A stretch of 64,000 nt of DNA. Source: Asparagopsis taxiformis. Taxonomy: Eukaryota; Rhodophyta; Florideophyceae; Bonnemaisoniales; Bonnemaisoniaceae. The stretch is taken from positions 20,957 through 84,956 of the forward strand of contig JALQPE010002521.1 in assembly GCA_030407315.1 (NCBI GenBank). The letters are read 5' to 3'. The notes under the pieces were generated by a model, which ran no database searches, was not told the DNA's origin, and saw nothing but the letters and a program-made list of their open reading frames with translations. Made by a program: the position numbers and the translations under genes. Below are positions 1-10,499 of this stretch, piece by piece (position 1 is the stretch's first letter; each line of letters opens with the position of its first letter).

Positions 1-74
1 TACACCGGCGTACCGTGCGCCAATCAAAACCGAACACTTGTCATTTTTAATTTCGGGAATCGTTTTTCCCATCA
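1..74 (+). repeat. 3' end of the 5' LTR of the Copia element
   Basis: Exact match to 5743-5816, ending in ...CCCATCA. The sequences diverge immediately afterwards (CTTGC here, TTTGG at 5817), which fixes the LTR end at base 74. Confidence 0.93.
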
Positions 75-120
75 CTTGCAAGTCCGGGGAAACTTCTTTC
101 CCAAAATCAAAATAATCTGA

Positions 121-193
121 AAAAAGGGCAAAAAGGCAAAAAAAAAAAAAAGAAAGAAAGAAAAAAGCCAAAAGCTCATAAAAAAGCCAAAAG

Positions 194-236
<43 letters not shown>

Positions 237-255
237 AAAGAAAAAAAGAAAAAGA
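121..255 (+). repeat. A-rich leader tract of the Copia element
   Basis: About 135 bases made almost only of A and G, with an uninterrupted run of 38 A at 197-234. It lies in the untranslated leader between the 5' LTR and the spliced ORF0. It is not a poly(A) tail of an inserted gene, because LTR and leader flank it. The run length is likely unstable and error-prone in assembly. Confidence 0.85.
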
Positions 256-399
256 TTTTTACACGTGTGCAAAGGACTAATTTCACCCTGCGGTCATTAT
301 CCTATCAGATAATATCACTTTGTGGACATTTTTCCCCTGAATTTTCAAATTCTTGTATACTTCGGTATATTTTCACTCGCTGCAAATAATCGAAAGAAA

Positions 400-889
400 A
401 GTAAGTTGAAAAAAAAAACCAAAAGAAAAACATTTCAAAAAGGAGATTGCTAACCTACTTACAGTGGCTCGTTGCAAGAGGCCCGAAAACGACCCCGCGG
501 TCCTTCGCGAAAGGGCCCTCCGCAGCCGACCAGCCAATCGGGCTTCCGCTTCCTCAGCCAATCAGGCATCTTCCTCGACAGGTGGCCTCCAAGTATTGGA
601 CGACCGCGCATCTCGACACATTCACCGCGTCGCAACCGACAGGATCGAAAAACGCACTGTAAAGCCAGCGAAGTGTAAGCTCTGTGACCGCACCTTCACC
701 TCTCGCAAGCAGTTGCTTATTCATAGGGGATCTAAGGGTCACAAAAACAAATTAGAGAAGACCGAGTTAGAGAAAAAACCCCTCCGCTGCGATATTTGCG
801 ACATAGACTTCAACAGCGTGCACAACTTCGACAACCACCAATTTGGTGACAAGCATCGCAACGCTAGGCGCAAAGCAGAGAATAAGTAG
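400..889 (+). CDS. Copia ORF0: two-finger U1-type C2H2 zinc-finger protein
   Basis: Small basic protein of about 141 residues, encoded from base 400 joined to 465-889. The start codon exists only after removal of the 401-464 intron (A + TG, context AAAATGG), and there is no other Met in the frame. The N-terminal 65 residues are rich in Arg, Ser and Ala. Two zinc fingers follow: CKLCDRTF..HRGSKGH around residues 69-92, and CDICDIDF..HQFGDKH around residues 109-131. Both have the Cys-x2-Cys and long His-x5-His spacing typical of U1/dsRNA-binding zinc fingers. It ends with a Lys/Arg-rich tail. It sits 75 bases upstream of gag-pol. Copia elements normally encode one polyprotein only, so this is an accessory protein, perhaps binding RNA or cDNA. 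That role is inferred. Confidence 0.75.
401..464 (+). other. Predicted 64-nt spliceosomal intron in Copia leader
   Basis: The donor GTAAGT is at 401-406, a branch-like GCTAAC at 449-454 and the acceptor TTACAG at 459-464. Joining base 400 (A) to 465-466 (TG) creates an ATG that opens the ORF0 frame. That frame has no other ATG. The presence of donor, branch site and acceptor, and the frame logic, are direct observations; splicing itself is inferred. Confidence 0.8.
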
Positions 890-964
890 TACAATTAAAG
901 GGTAATTCATACGATCAATTGAAACAGATCTGAATTAATTGTTCCCTTGTACCAACTGTACATA

Positions 965-3900
965 ATGGCGACCCCATACGATGACAATCCTACTTGGGTC
1001 GCTCTTGGAAATCTCAATACGTGCAACGACATACAAAAATCGATGACAGGAGCTGCCGCTGCCCTTATCACACTAGAACCACCTGAAGACGAGTTCGCCA
1101 CCACCTTTTGCGAATTATTCCCCCCGCAATTCCTGTTCCATAGGGACTGCTTACCCAACACAGCTCTCTTCTCCCACATAAGAGCTATCTGCGACAGCAA
1201 TGGTCACCGAATCCCGAGACGATCTGGCCTAATGATCGCAAAAGCTATAGCAGAGAAGATGTACCCTGATGACCTCAAGCGAGAAGCATTACAACTAATC
1301 TCAGATTCTCGAAAGGACACTAGTCAGCCCGTCATTGTCACTTCCACAGATCGTGAGCCGGCACCACCGCAACATACTTATAATACGCCGGACATATCGC
1401 GTAAGGTTGACGATACCGCTCGTCACTTCTCAGAGAAACAGAAGTACAGTGGTATCCTTGGCGAGAATCCTAGTCTCCCAGAAACAAAAAACGCCTACCT
1501 GACATACTGTCATGACAAAAGTTTTTCTCCATCAGAAAAAGTACAACTTGTCCATTATGCCTTACGTGGACCGGCTTGGACGTTCTGGTCCAGTCACATC
1601 CGAGATAACCCTGCTATCACTCAAATAGGCTCCGTATTCGATTCTCTCACGAACAAATTCGATACTGCGACTCACCAGAAGCAGATTGACCATATCATAT
1701 CGTCACTGTCGATGAAAGAAACTGCCCATAAGTTACAATGCGGAACTGTCCAAGCACTCGGACACATATACAACGAAATAGACCGGCTCAACCCCCAAGG
1801 GACAAAATCTAAACGTGGTGAAGTTTTCAAAACTGAACAACTCCTCCACGTAGTAGATAACTTCGAGTGGGCCCAGAATGCTAAGAAACGAACTCTTGGA
1901 GAGAACTTATCATTCGCACAGATATACTCCGAGCTATCTAGTTCAGCTTTACTCTGGGAAGAGTCCCAGCGAAAGAAGGGTTTAGATACGTCTATCACTA
2001 GTGACCACAGTCACTTTGCCGACCATATGACTTCCATTCACTACGGTGCTAGGTATGCCAACCCGCACCATAAGCGTCACACCCGAAACTCAAGTTTCAA
2101 AAATCGCAACAAATCAGAAGTCACGTGCTACCGCTGTTATAAGAAGGGGCACTACGCATTCAACTGTCGAGAACAGAAACGCATGACTATGAACGACGCC
2201 GTGCGCAGCAGAATCCGAAACCAACATGAACATCCCGTCCAAGCTGCTGCCAAAATCCTCTTCGAGCTGACTGAACAATACGATGAGCATGAAGCAACCG
2301 AGGAACACAATAAGGATGACATAGCAGATGACACCTTCAATGACTTCTTGTCAAGCTGTATATCGGACGAGAACAATGATGCACCGTTACCGTTTGGAGA
2401 TATAATTCCAGAACACGAACAGAACTATCTATCCAAAATCTTCCATGTTCAAATACCAATTCAGAATCTCAAACGATATCTCAACAATTCTATCCATGCA
2501 TTCAAGGGAGCATTATTTGACACTGGAGCAGAAAAGACGGTCATTGGCGTAAACCAAGCCCGTGCCTATTGTAATGAAGCAGGGATACCCTTCGAACCCT
2601 TCAAATCAAAATCAAAATTCTCTTTTGGAAACTACTCCACTTCCTCCATCGGATGGATGAACATTATACTTCCCACACCATCTGGATTCAGTACCATTAG
2701 AACTGACATCATCCCTCAAGATATACCACTTCTAATAGGCCTCGATTCACTGGATAAAAACAAATGGAACGTTCTTACTGTCGAGAATTCCCTTCAATCC
2801 GTCCCTGAAGGTTGGAATATACCTCTCTCACGTAAACTCGGACACATCTACATGACTTGGAAAATACAGTTTAAGAATTTTTTCTCCAAAGCCCAGTTGA
2901 CACGAATTCATAAACACATGTTCCACCCCAGCTCCAAGAAGCTATATGAGTTTCTAAACAAAGCATCTCCAGAACAAATGACGACCGAAACAAAATCGCT
3001 TATCGAAGATATCACAAAAAGTTGCCACCCTTGTCAATCTTTCGCACCGAAAGCCATCACTTTTCAAATCAGAGACAACGACAATGTCAGATTCAACCAG
3101 GAAATCAAATTAGACCTGATGTTTCTGGACAGCAAGCCCGTATTACACATAATCGACTCTGCAACCAACTTCAGCGCGGCAAGGTTCATCCCGAAACAAG
3201 ACACAACCACAGTTTGGAACACTTTTCTACAAGCATGGGCTAACTGTTACATTGGATTCCCAGAAAGCATGCTCACGGACCAAGGATCAGTCTTCGTATC
3301 CAAAGAATGGACAACGTCATGTCATTCATCAAACATAGACCTTCGTCACACAGGGACAGAATCCCACAACTCACTAGGGAATGGAGAAACTTATCATGCT
3401 ATGCTACGACGCATTTACAACAAAGTCAGACTTGAACACCCAGATTTCTCTCCCGAACTCGTACTCTCGCTATCAACAAAAGCAATGAACGACACTGCAG
3501 GTCCCAATGGACTCGTGCCAACCCTTCTAGTATTCGGCGCCTTACCGAACATACCGCATATCAAACCACAGTCAAAGTCACAACAGGAACGCCTTACAGC
3601 AATGAAGTCAGCAAGAAATGAATTTGCGAGAATCATCTCCTCTCAAAAATTGAATCGAGCTTTACGCAAAAACCCCCCTCCTTCCACAGACTTCGACATC
3701 AGTCCTGGAAACATGGTTTACGTATACCGAGAACGCTTTAAACAATGGACAGGTCCTCATATTGTCATTAGCAACGACAGAAAACAGGTGCTGGTTGACC
3801 TCGGGGAAAGGCAAGGATCCCGACACTACAACATTTCAAGTGTCAAACCAGCACTATTCCCTTCCTCAAATCACTCTGAATCGTCGAAAATCTTCTTCAC

Positions 3901-5401
3901 TGAAATAATTAACAAAGGGGACCCCCGCGAAAAACTTTTTGAAGATGCGAAAAGAAAGGAAATTGAAGGACTCATCAATCGCGGAACTTTCAAAATTGTA
4001 CTCCAAGAAGATTTACCCGAAAATGCAAATATAATACCCTCTCGTTTTGTACTCGCAATTAAGAATGGCGAAAACAACAAAGAAGTCCTCAAAGCTCGAT
4101 TTGTCCTTGGAGGACATCGAGACAAAGAAAAAAGAACAATTGTTCACAATTCGACGACTCTGAAACAATCCTCAATCAGAATTCTCCTCGCCATGGCAAG
4201 CATATTCGGCTTCAAAATATGGTCCACCGACATTAAACAGGCTTACCTACAGTCTGCATCTAAATTGAAGCGTGACGTTTTCATCAAGCCAAACATCATG
4301 GAGTTGAATCACGGAGAACTTCTACAAGTCATAAACCCTCTCTATGGACTCACAGATGCTGGTGACTATTGGGGTGAAACATTGCATTCCCACCATGTTA
4401 AAGACTTACGAATGAAGCAGACTACAGGAGATTTCTCATTATTTTTCAAACATATCGGAAACAAACTCGTAGGAATGTCTGGATCTTACGTTGATGACAT
4501 AATTCGTTGCGGAACGAATAAATTTGAACATTCATCACAACACATGACCGCTTCTACCTTTGACACCAAAAAGCCCGAGAGAAATTCTTTTACCTTCACT
4601 GGACTACAAGTTAAAGACGGAAATTACTCAAAATCCTTATCGCAATCAGAATATATCGGAAGACTTGAATTACTTAAATCCGATTGCTCTTTCGAAGACT
4701 TCCGATCCACGAGAGCAAAGTTGAACTGGTTAACGAACACTCGTCCGGACATAGCCTTCTCCGTTTCCAGATCTTCTACCGTCACCTCGAATACATTCCA
4801 GTCAAATCATATACGCGACATTAACCGCGTGATAAAACATTTGAAGAAAACGAAGTATCGCTCTCTTCGCTTCCCAAAACTTGATCAAGATTCACTGCGT
4901 ATCACAACATACTCAGACGCATCATTCTCCAATAACGATGATAATTCGTCCCAAATCGGATTCATAATATTACTCTCAGATGCCACGAACAATTGCGCTA
5001 TTCTGAGGTACTCTTCATATAAATCCAGACGCATTGCCAGATCTTCTATGGCAGCTGAAACATTCGCTTTTGCTGATGCATTCGACGCTGCATATGCAAT
5101 CAAGTTTGATCTTGAAAAAGTGTTAAACAAAAGTATCCCTCTTCTCATGTTGACTGATTCTAAGGCTCTCTTCGACGTCATTACAAGATCCAAATACACT
5201 ACGGAAAAAAGGCTAATGATAGACATTGCAGCTGCACGTCAAGCCTACAACGAGAAAGAGATCAATAACATTGCCTTGATCAAATCCGAGTTTAACCCTG
5301 CCGATGGTCTAACCAAACTTGCATGCAATGAAGCTCTAAAACAACTTTTGGAAACTCACAAGATCTCTCATCCCGTTGAACAATATGTGATCGAGCATTA
5401 G
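965..5401 (+). CDS. Copia Gag-Pol polyprotein (intact)
   Basis: 1478 codons from the first ATG (965; the frame opens slightly earlier without ATG). It makes capsid and the enzymes for cDNA synthesis and integration. Domains in order: Gag; CCHC zinc knuckle CYRCYKKGHYAFNC at about 388-401; aspartic protease DTGA at about 519; integrase with His-His-Cys-Cys finger near 650-695 and Asp (LDLMFLD), Asp (LTDQG, about 771) and Glu (GNGE) catalytic residues; reverse transcriptase with TDIKQAYLQS and YVDD at about 1175; RNase H with SDAS, AETFA, TDSKAL and ADGLTK. Protease-integrase-RT-RNase H order defines Pseudoviridae. The frame is unbroken and every catalytic motif is present, so this copy could be autonomous. 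Confidence 0.96.
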   Translation: MATPYDDNPTWVALGNLNTCNDIQKSMTGAAAALITLEPPEDEFATTFCELFPPQFLFHRDCLPNTALFSHIRAICDSNGHRIPRRSGLMIAKAIAEKMYPDDLKREALQLISDSRKDTSQPVIVTSTDREPAPPQHTYNTPDISRKVDDTARHFSEKQKYSGILGENPSLPETKNAYLTYCHDKSFSPSEKVQLVHYALRGPAWTFWSSHIRDNPAITQIGSVFDSLTNKFDTATHQKQIDHIISSLSMKETAHKLQCGTVQALGHIYNEIDRLNPQGTKSKRGEVFKTEQLLHVVDNFEWAQNAKKRTLGENLSFAQIYSELSSSALLWEESQRKKGLDTSITSDHSHFADHMTSIHYGARYANPHHKRHTRNSSFKNRNKSEVTCYRCYKKGHYAFNCREQKRMTMNDAVRSRIRNQHEHPVQAAAKILFELTEQYDEHEATEEHNKDDIADDTFNDFLSSCISDENNDAPLPFGDIIPEHEQNYLSKIFHVQIPIQNLKRYLNNSIHAFKGALFDTGAEKTVIGVNQARAYCNEAGIPFEPFKSKSKFSFGNYSTSSIGWMNIILPTPSGFSTIRTDIIPQDIPLLIGLDSLDKNKWNVLTVENSLQSVPEGWNIPLSRKLGHIYMTWKIQFKNFFSKAQLTRIHKHMFHPSSKKLYEFLNKASPEQMTTETKSLIEDITKSCHPCQSFAPKAITFQIRDNDNVRFNQEIKLDLMFLDSKPVLHIIDSATNFSAARFIPKQDTTTVWNTFLQAWANCYIGFPESMLTDQGSVFVSKEWTTSCHSSNIDLRHTGTESHNSLGNGETYHAMLRRIYNKVRLEHPDFSPELVLSLSTKAMNDTAGPNGLVPTLLVFGALPNIPHIKPQSKSQQERLTAMKSARNEFARIISSQKLNRALRKNPPPSTDFDISPGNMVYVYRERFKQWTGPHIVISNDRKQVLVDLGERQGSRHYNISSVKPALFPSSNHSESSKIFFTEIINKGDPREKLFEDAKRKEIEGLINRGTFKIVLQEDLPENANIIPSRFVLAIKNGENNKEVLKARFVLGGHRDKEKRTIVHNSTTLKQSSIRILLAMASIFGFKIWSTDIKQAYLQSASKLKRDVFIKPNIMELNHGELLQVINPLYGLTDAGDYWGETLHSHHVKDLRMKQTTGDFSLFFKHIGNKLVGMSGSYVDDIIRCGTNKFEHSSQHMTASTFDTKKPERNSFTFTGLQVKDGNYSKSLSQSEYIGRLELLKSDCSFEDFRSTRAKLNWLTNTRPDIAFSVSRSSTVTSNTFQSNHIRDINRVIKHLKKTKYRSLRFPKLDQDSLRITTYSDASFSNNDDNSSQIGFIILLSDATNNCAILRYSSYKSRRIARSSMAAETFAFADAFDAAYAIKFDLEKVLNKSIPLLMLTDSKALFDVITRSKYTTEKRLMIDIAAARQAYNEKEINNIALIKSEFNPADGLTKLACNEALKQLLETHKISHPVEQYVIEH

Positions 5402-5420
5402 TTGAACCGTCTTCGGACTT

Positions 5421-5433
5421 CCAGAGAGGGAAG
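5421..5433 (+). promoter_or_regulatory. Polypurine tract before the 3' LTR
   Basis: The purine-rich run AGAGAGGGAAG ends directly at the TG that opens the 3' LTR. This is the expected position of the plus-strand primer. Confidence 0.75.
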
Positions 5434-5816
5434 TGTTCGTAGGCTACACTTGTTCGTAGGCTACACTATGTAGCCCACACTATTCAATCTACATAAAAGG
5501 TAGGCTACAATATGAATCAATTTGTAGGTAACACTATATTCCGTTTTTGGTCACTCAGACGGAAGTTCCTACACTATGCTACCTATGTTTTGAATTCGCT
5601 AGCCACCTAGGATTGTAGTTGTAGAAGCTAGAACTAGAATAAATAGGCGACTTGCTCCGGAGCCGAGGCAAGATCATCCACCATCTTTACCATCAACAAC
5701 CACCTCATCAACACGATCATCCCCCAGCGCGAGTATTCGCGATACACCGGCGTACCGTGCGCCAATCAAAACCGAACACTTGTCATTTTTAATTTCGGGA
5801 ATCGTTTTTCCCATCA
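5434..5816 (+). repeat. 3' LTR of Copia element, 383 bp
   Basis: Begins TGTTCGTAGG and ends CCCATCA, giving TG...CA termini. The end is fixed by identity with 1-74. It contains several short GTAGGCTACA-like repeats in its first 80 bases, a TATA-like ACATAAAAGG near 5490, and AATAAA near 5637, consistent with U3 and R signals. Confidence 0.85.
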
Positions 5817-6287
5817 TTTGGACCAGTGTGTGTTGAGTCATTGTGCCGGTACACGCGTTCGCCAGCCCGTGTACCGAAATGCTTGCAGCTGCATCATATA
5901 TTCCACCAACTAATTGTTGCACGCATTTCTACATTCTCTATTCCACTCTTGTTCTACACGTGCACCACTGTCGTAAGCACTCGAGTGTATCCTCCCGACT
6001 GAAAGAGTGGACCGGTCGGGGGTGATTACAAGCCTCCAGTCAGGGTGTTGTCACGATACGAAGATATTGGAGTGGACTGCGTGACGTCTTTGAATCCGGA
6101 TTTGCATGGGACGCGTATCATACAATGATTGTAGTGCACCACCTTCAGTGGCCGTAGACGTTGTTCTTGCGATGCATCCCCTTTTTTTGTTGGTACTACC
6201 TAGTGGCGTCACACTACTGGACCATTGGCAAGTCAGGATATCACAAACTGTTCCCCTTCAACTCTCGAAACAAACCACATAATTCTG
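5817..6287 (+). other. No gene recognised
   Basis: Flank of the Copia element. The only open frame (5843-6025, 60 codons) has no recognisable domain. I see no coding or structural signal here. Confidence 0.5.
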
Positions 6288-6388
6288 TGTTACACTAAAA
6301 ATAATTTCCCGGCTGCTCCCATTTGTTGTGCCTGCGCAGAAACTACTGTAGAAGTGGCTTGTCACCAGATTACATAGATATCCCAACA
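6288..6388 (-). repeat. Solo LTR (101 bp), TSD TTCTG
   Basis: On the minus strand it starts TGTTGGGATATC and ends AGTGTAACA, and it shares the GCGCAGGCACAACA core with the LTRs at 8449-8883 and 15061-15137. It is flanked by perfect 5-bp duplications TTCTG at 6283-6287 and 6389-6393. It is diverged in the middle, so it is an older insertion of the same family. Confidence 0.85.
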
Positions 6389-8448
6389 TTCTGTAATAAA
6401 CCAAATTTGAAATTTTTGATCACCTGCCTGTTGAGCGTTACATAATTGCTTCCGTTTCTGACTTCACTCTCATCAACAAACAATTGATCTGCAGCCAGCA
6501 CATTAAAGCAGCTGCGAAATTGTTGACACAAACGTTGTTATCCTTTTTTTACCAGTAGTAGTACTCAGATGATTGAGCATATGTGCTTATCCCGAATCAT
6601 TCCTTCCCATCCTCTGCATAAAAGACCTACTCAGACATGATTCACTCTCTGGTACCACCCCCCCAACTCAAGACAGCTGCGCTTCTAAATGAAACTCTTC
6701 AACTTCATCATGTCCTGTTCACGTTCAAATCCTCGTCCACATTCACGCACCCTCACCGTGCCAGGTGCTCCTCGTGAATCAGTCTACCCTCCGATCTACT
6801 TTCCAGATATGCCCATTCTCCAACTCCCCCCGAGCATCAATGAATGTGGCCCGGATGCTTGTGAGCAGCCTGCTATCTTTCAGTGTCGCTTTCGTACTTG
6901 GTTTCGTCGTGTCTTCTGCTACGCATGATCTCAACTCAAATCGATGCAGTGTGCAATGTGCTCTTTTATGCCTTGTTTCCTATCATCTCGCCGGAGGTGT
7001 GGACTTGCCTCAGTACATAACGCTACTATCTTGCTTCCGTATAGTCGTTTTCTTGTTCCATATTGATTCCTTCTTCGAACAGCTCCTATAATTCGCTTCA
7101 GTTAGCAGAAGTGATTGTCAATCCCTGCAAAATGCAGAAACCTGTTGCCAATCTCACCGTTTGAAAGTGTCTCAGCAGTTGAACCACATATTCAGATTAC
7201 CTCGAGTATTAAATCTTCTCACATCTGGCCAGTGCATTCACGTAGATGTAATACGCGCGTCACGAAAGGGATCAATGGTGCCCGCAAACTGAAACTAATT
7301 GTTCCGCCTTTCACGTAGAACCAGAGGACAGTGCATCTCGGCTGAGACCCAACTGGAGGATACTTCAGGCTCCTAACAACTCTCTCTTATCACACTGCAA
7401 TACTCAATCAAACCCCGTTCCCAATTGCACCGGAATCACAAGGGAGCTCGCCCATCTCACAAAGTCACTTCCATCCAAAAGCCAAGCTGTCGGCGCATCG
7501 GAGTCGCTAGTTCGTTGCATGCTTCGCAGAAGATATCTCCGAATTTTCGTCGTCATGGGAACCTCAACACTAGGTTTGTACGCAATGTACGAAAAGTTCA
7601 GACGTTGACCCGTTCGAAAGCCTGTTTCGCGAGCAAATACGTACATATCAGCGGTTCTGCCGTTCCAGCCAGCATGTCACCGCTGATCTGTTCCGCATAA
7701 TAAATAGCACTATTTCCCACAAACTTGACGTCCACTCGCAGAAGCACCGTGAGAAAATTATATAGCAGATATTGCAACAACAAACGGAGGTGTAAGTCGA
7801 TGATCAAGGCAGTGCTGAGAGCGAAGATTGCAGATGTGACACTATCGCCGAAGTACGCGGAACGGAAATGAACGCTGAATGAGCTGATGCAGTTATTTCT
7901 TGGCGCGGTTCCGTGCCTGCTGCCAGGGGGAGATGCTCATTGTCCCGGCGTTCTACTGGTTGACACTGGATTACTGCAGAGATGAGGATTCGCTATCATC
8001 TGGGAACGACTCGGAAATCACACGCATCTAACAACACAAAGGCTACAGAAGACATCTCCACAAACAGCAGGTACACAAGTCTCGACAGTCTGCCAGGTCG
8101 TCATGCTCCAACGAAATACGCATCCCCGCACTGAGCACAATGACATGCTGGACAGGTGACAAAATCAACTGTTAGATATGAGGTGGTACAAATGAGGTTG
8201 AGGAGACATGTCACGCGAGACGTATGGGCTGCCTGCCAAAGACAATGCGCGATGACGGGTCATTCGGGTGTCGACGTAGGCTGGACTTGACATTGAATTT
8301 GTCGGAACATGGCCGGCGCACGACAGTGAATGAAGACTGAAGTGGAGAGCGGTCTGCGCGATGATCGAGGTCGCGAGATAAGCATGTCGGCAGTGAGTGC
8401 GATTGGGAGTTGAAGTGTCTGTGAAAGCGTTTAAAAATATGGAAAAAG
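6389..8448 (+). other. Gene-poor stretch, no supported gene
   Basis: Only short overlapping frames (up to 108 codons) without domains or consistent coding bias on either strand. No tandem repeat or RNA gene is recognised. It may be decayed repeat or intergenic DNA. Confidence 0.5.
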
Positions 8449-8576
8449 TGTTAGACTATAAAGAATGTTGTGCCTGCGCAGACACTAGAGTTGGCATGTC
8501 GCCTGGTTATATGGATATCCCAACGGAGCGGAGCCGATTGGCCAGGGAGGAGATGAGGGATATGAATATCCCAACA
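8449..8576 (-). repeat. 3' LTR of the TRIM, long form 128 bp
   Basis: Minus-strand TGTTGGGATATT...CTAACA. It contains two copies of the motif GTTGGGATATnCATAT about 50 bp apart. The other LTR has only one, so the short form probably arose by recombination between them. Confidence 0.8.
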
Positions 8577-8795
8577 CGCCCCCGCTCCCTGGGCAAGCGG
8601 TGAAGCGGTAGGAGGCGTAGTAGCCTGAGGCGTTGGAGCCTGTCTTGAATAGATAAGAGTCTTGTTGTTGACTTGTCGTAGCGGGATTTGTCGTCGCTGT
8701 GAATTGATTGGCGGTAGTTGCGTCGCCGTGTTGAATAAATTATGATGCAGCGGTGCTCGTGAGAATCGAACTCACGCAGTCCGGTTAGCGGTAAC

Positions 8796-8806
8796 GGCCC
8801 ATAACC
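8796..8806 (-). promoter_or_regulatory. Primer-binding site, half tRNA-Met type
   Basis: The minus-strand sequence GGTTATGGGCC is directly adjacent to the LTR. It matches the primer site used by Drosophila copia, which pairs with an internally cleaved 5' half of initiator tRNA-Met ending at the anticodon loop. The match continues weakly into D-arm-like sequence. Confidence 0.75.
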
Positions 8807-8883
8807 TGTTAGACTATAAAGAATGTTGTGCCTGCGCAGACACTAGAGTTGGCATGTCGCCTGGTTATATGAATATCCCAACA
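8807..8883 (-). repeat. 5' LTR of the TRIM, short form 77 bp
   Basis: Minus-strand TGTTGGGATATTCATATAAC to TCTAACA. Apart from one internal deletion and a few substitutions it matches 8449-8576, and it is essentially identical to 15061-15137. Confidence 0.85.
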
Positions 8884-8888
8884 AAAAG

Positions 8889-10499
8889 AGTGTCAAAAAT
8901 TTAGGGAGATCGACATTTGAGACACTGAGATCAACATATACACTACTGAATCGCGGGAGTGTCGGATCGTTGAATGTCACACACGACTCTTCACTCGGCC
9001 GTATGTACTTCAAGCTGACGAGTTTTGAGCCATTGTTGAGCGTATTCACCGTGTGCGCAGCGGAGTTCAGGCGATGGTCGGAGTCCTGGGCAGCGCTTGT
9101 TTGGGATAGTTGAGCACGTTGATAGCGGATGTTTGACGCTGGCCAGCATGCAAAAAGTGTGCGCATCCATCCACCCGTCGCGCAGCGTCCACAGCAACAT
9201 GTGGTCTGCAGCGGTAGTAGGTGAGCAATGCGCTCGATGCATTTATTGCAACTGCATCTGACGGCAGATGCCGATTGCGTCACGTGACTAGAATTGTTAT
9301 GTGTGTTCTTGTGTGGATACATGCGTTTGGCAGTTTTTCCAGATGCATCGTGTATTCCACGCTGCGCAATACGTTCCATCAGCGTATCGTTGGACACATC
9401 CATCTGTGGGCTAAATCTAGTTCCACATGCGCTTCGCTCGCTCTTTTGTACTCTCAGCGCTGGTTGATATGCATTGCGCAGCATGATCTCAACACGTGCA
9501 TCGTTGTTCCTCGAGAACGAATAGTTTATCCAGACTGCGTCAGCACCGTTGGTCTTCTTAGCACCTCATTCAAGTACTACGAAGCATGATACTGAAACGT
9601 TATCCATGACCGTGTTTATTGATAAATGCTATAGTGGGACAAGTAGTCTATAATTGGTCATCGGTTTCACTGCGTCCCAAACTCCCACAACACTCCAGTT
9701 CCATGCTCGTATGGTCATCGGTACATACACACTACATGACCGTTTCATCTTCGACATCACCGCTCATCCAGTCTGTAGACCGACATTCCCATCGCTCCTA
9801 CCCTCGCTGCTTCGCCCCTCCCATCCAACTCGATTGATCCAATGTTCCATTGTGGTAGAACACATCCGCAAACCCAACTGATCAGGTGCATTGGTGTGCT
9901 TCATCGTCGCCAGTTACTCAATTTAATATTTGTTGGGGACAAACCGTCCCCGAACCGTGGACGCGCTTAATGTATTCTTCTTCCTGCCATCCCTAGCAAT
10001 GCATTCAAGATGGGATATGTGCTGCCCTCTCTCTCACTGCGCTCGTTCATGTGCAAGTGCGCGAGGGATGGTTGCCAACATAAACTGTCTCTACCTCGTA
10101 CCTGCATGCACCAGCTCATGCGATCCAGCCAATACAAACGCCACTCCTACTGCCTCACTATGCACTTCACGTCTGCATAGAGCGCCATGAACGGAAGGAA
10201 ACGTTCTTTCACTAAGTGCATCGTCATCTATTCAAGCATCCCTTCCAGTCATACGGCGATACAACCAAGCTGTCGCGACGCTCTCTTGGATGTGCGCGAT
10301 ACACAGCAATGAACTGCATTTCAAAGCAGATCAGGTTGTTGACCGCATCGCGATCAACCGCAGACTCTGCAATGCACACGCAGGTATCGAGTGCGATAGG
10401 TTGGCATGAATCGTTTGTGGCTTGACTGCGATTGTTCGCGACGCTCGAGTTGGTCAAATGCCAACAACCATGCCGACGTATTAAGCTTGACATGCGGAC
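8889..10499 (+). other. No supported gene; one long minus-strand frame
   Basis: The longest frame (minus, about 8890-9484) is roughly 200 codons and runs into the TRIM. Its last 60 codons before the TRIM have a protein-like composition, but no domain is recognised. It could be the end of a gene truncated by the TRIM insertion. The rest shows nothing. Confidence 0.3.

Larger units (their letters stand above)
1..5816 (+). mobile_element. Ty1/Copia LTR retrotransposon, 5' LTR cut by window edge
   Basis: The first 74 bases are identical to 5743-5816, so they are the end of the 5' LTR. The internal region holds a leader, a short spliced ORF (ORF0) and one long gag-pol ORF in the Copia order protease-integrase-RT-RNase H. 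A purine-rich tract and a 383-bp 3' LTR (TG...CA) follow. The coding part is uninterrupted, so the copy is young or potentially active. The target-site duplication cannot be checked because the left flank lies outside the window. No primer-binding site starting with TGG is visible after base 74. Confidence 0.93.
8449..8883 (-). mobile_element. TRIM-like miniature Copia element, TSD AAAAG
   Basis: 435-bp non-coding retroelement on the minus strand: LTR (8807-8883), half-tRNA-type primer site directly next to it (8796-8806), a 220-bp non-coding interior, a G-rich polypurine tract (GGGAGCGGGGGCG) and a second LTR (8449-8576). AAAAG is duplicated at 8444-8448 and 8884-8888. It carries no ORF, so it must have been moved in trans by a Copia element with the same LTR. 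Confidence 0.85.

Noticed and set aside
121..255. Poly(A) tail of a processed pseudogene
   Set aside because: Lies in the leader of the Copia element between LTR and ORF0, with interspersed G and no gene upstream.
8890..9484. 213-codon minus-strand frame as a real gene
   Set aside because: Begins or ends in TRIM sequence and has no domain; only its last 60 codons look protein-like, so kept as a note, not a gene.
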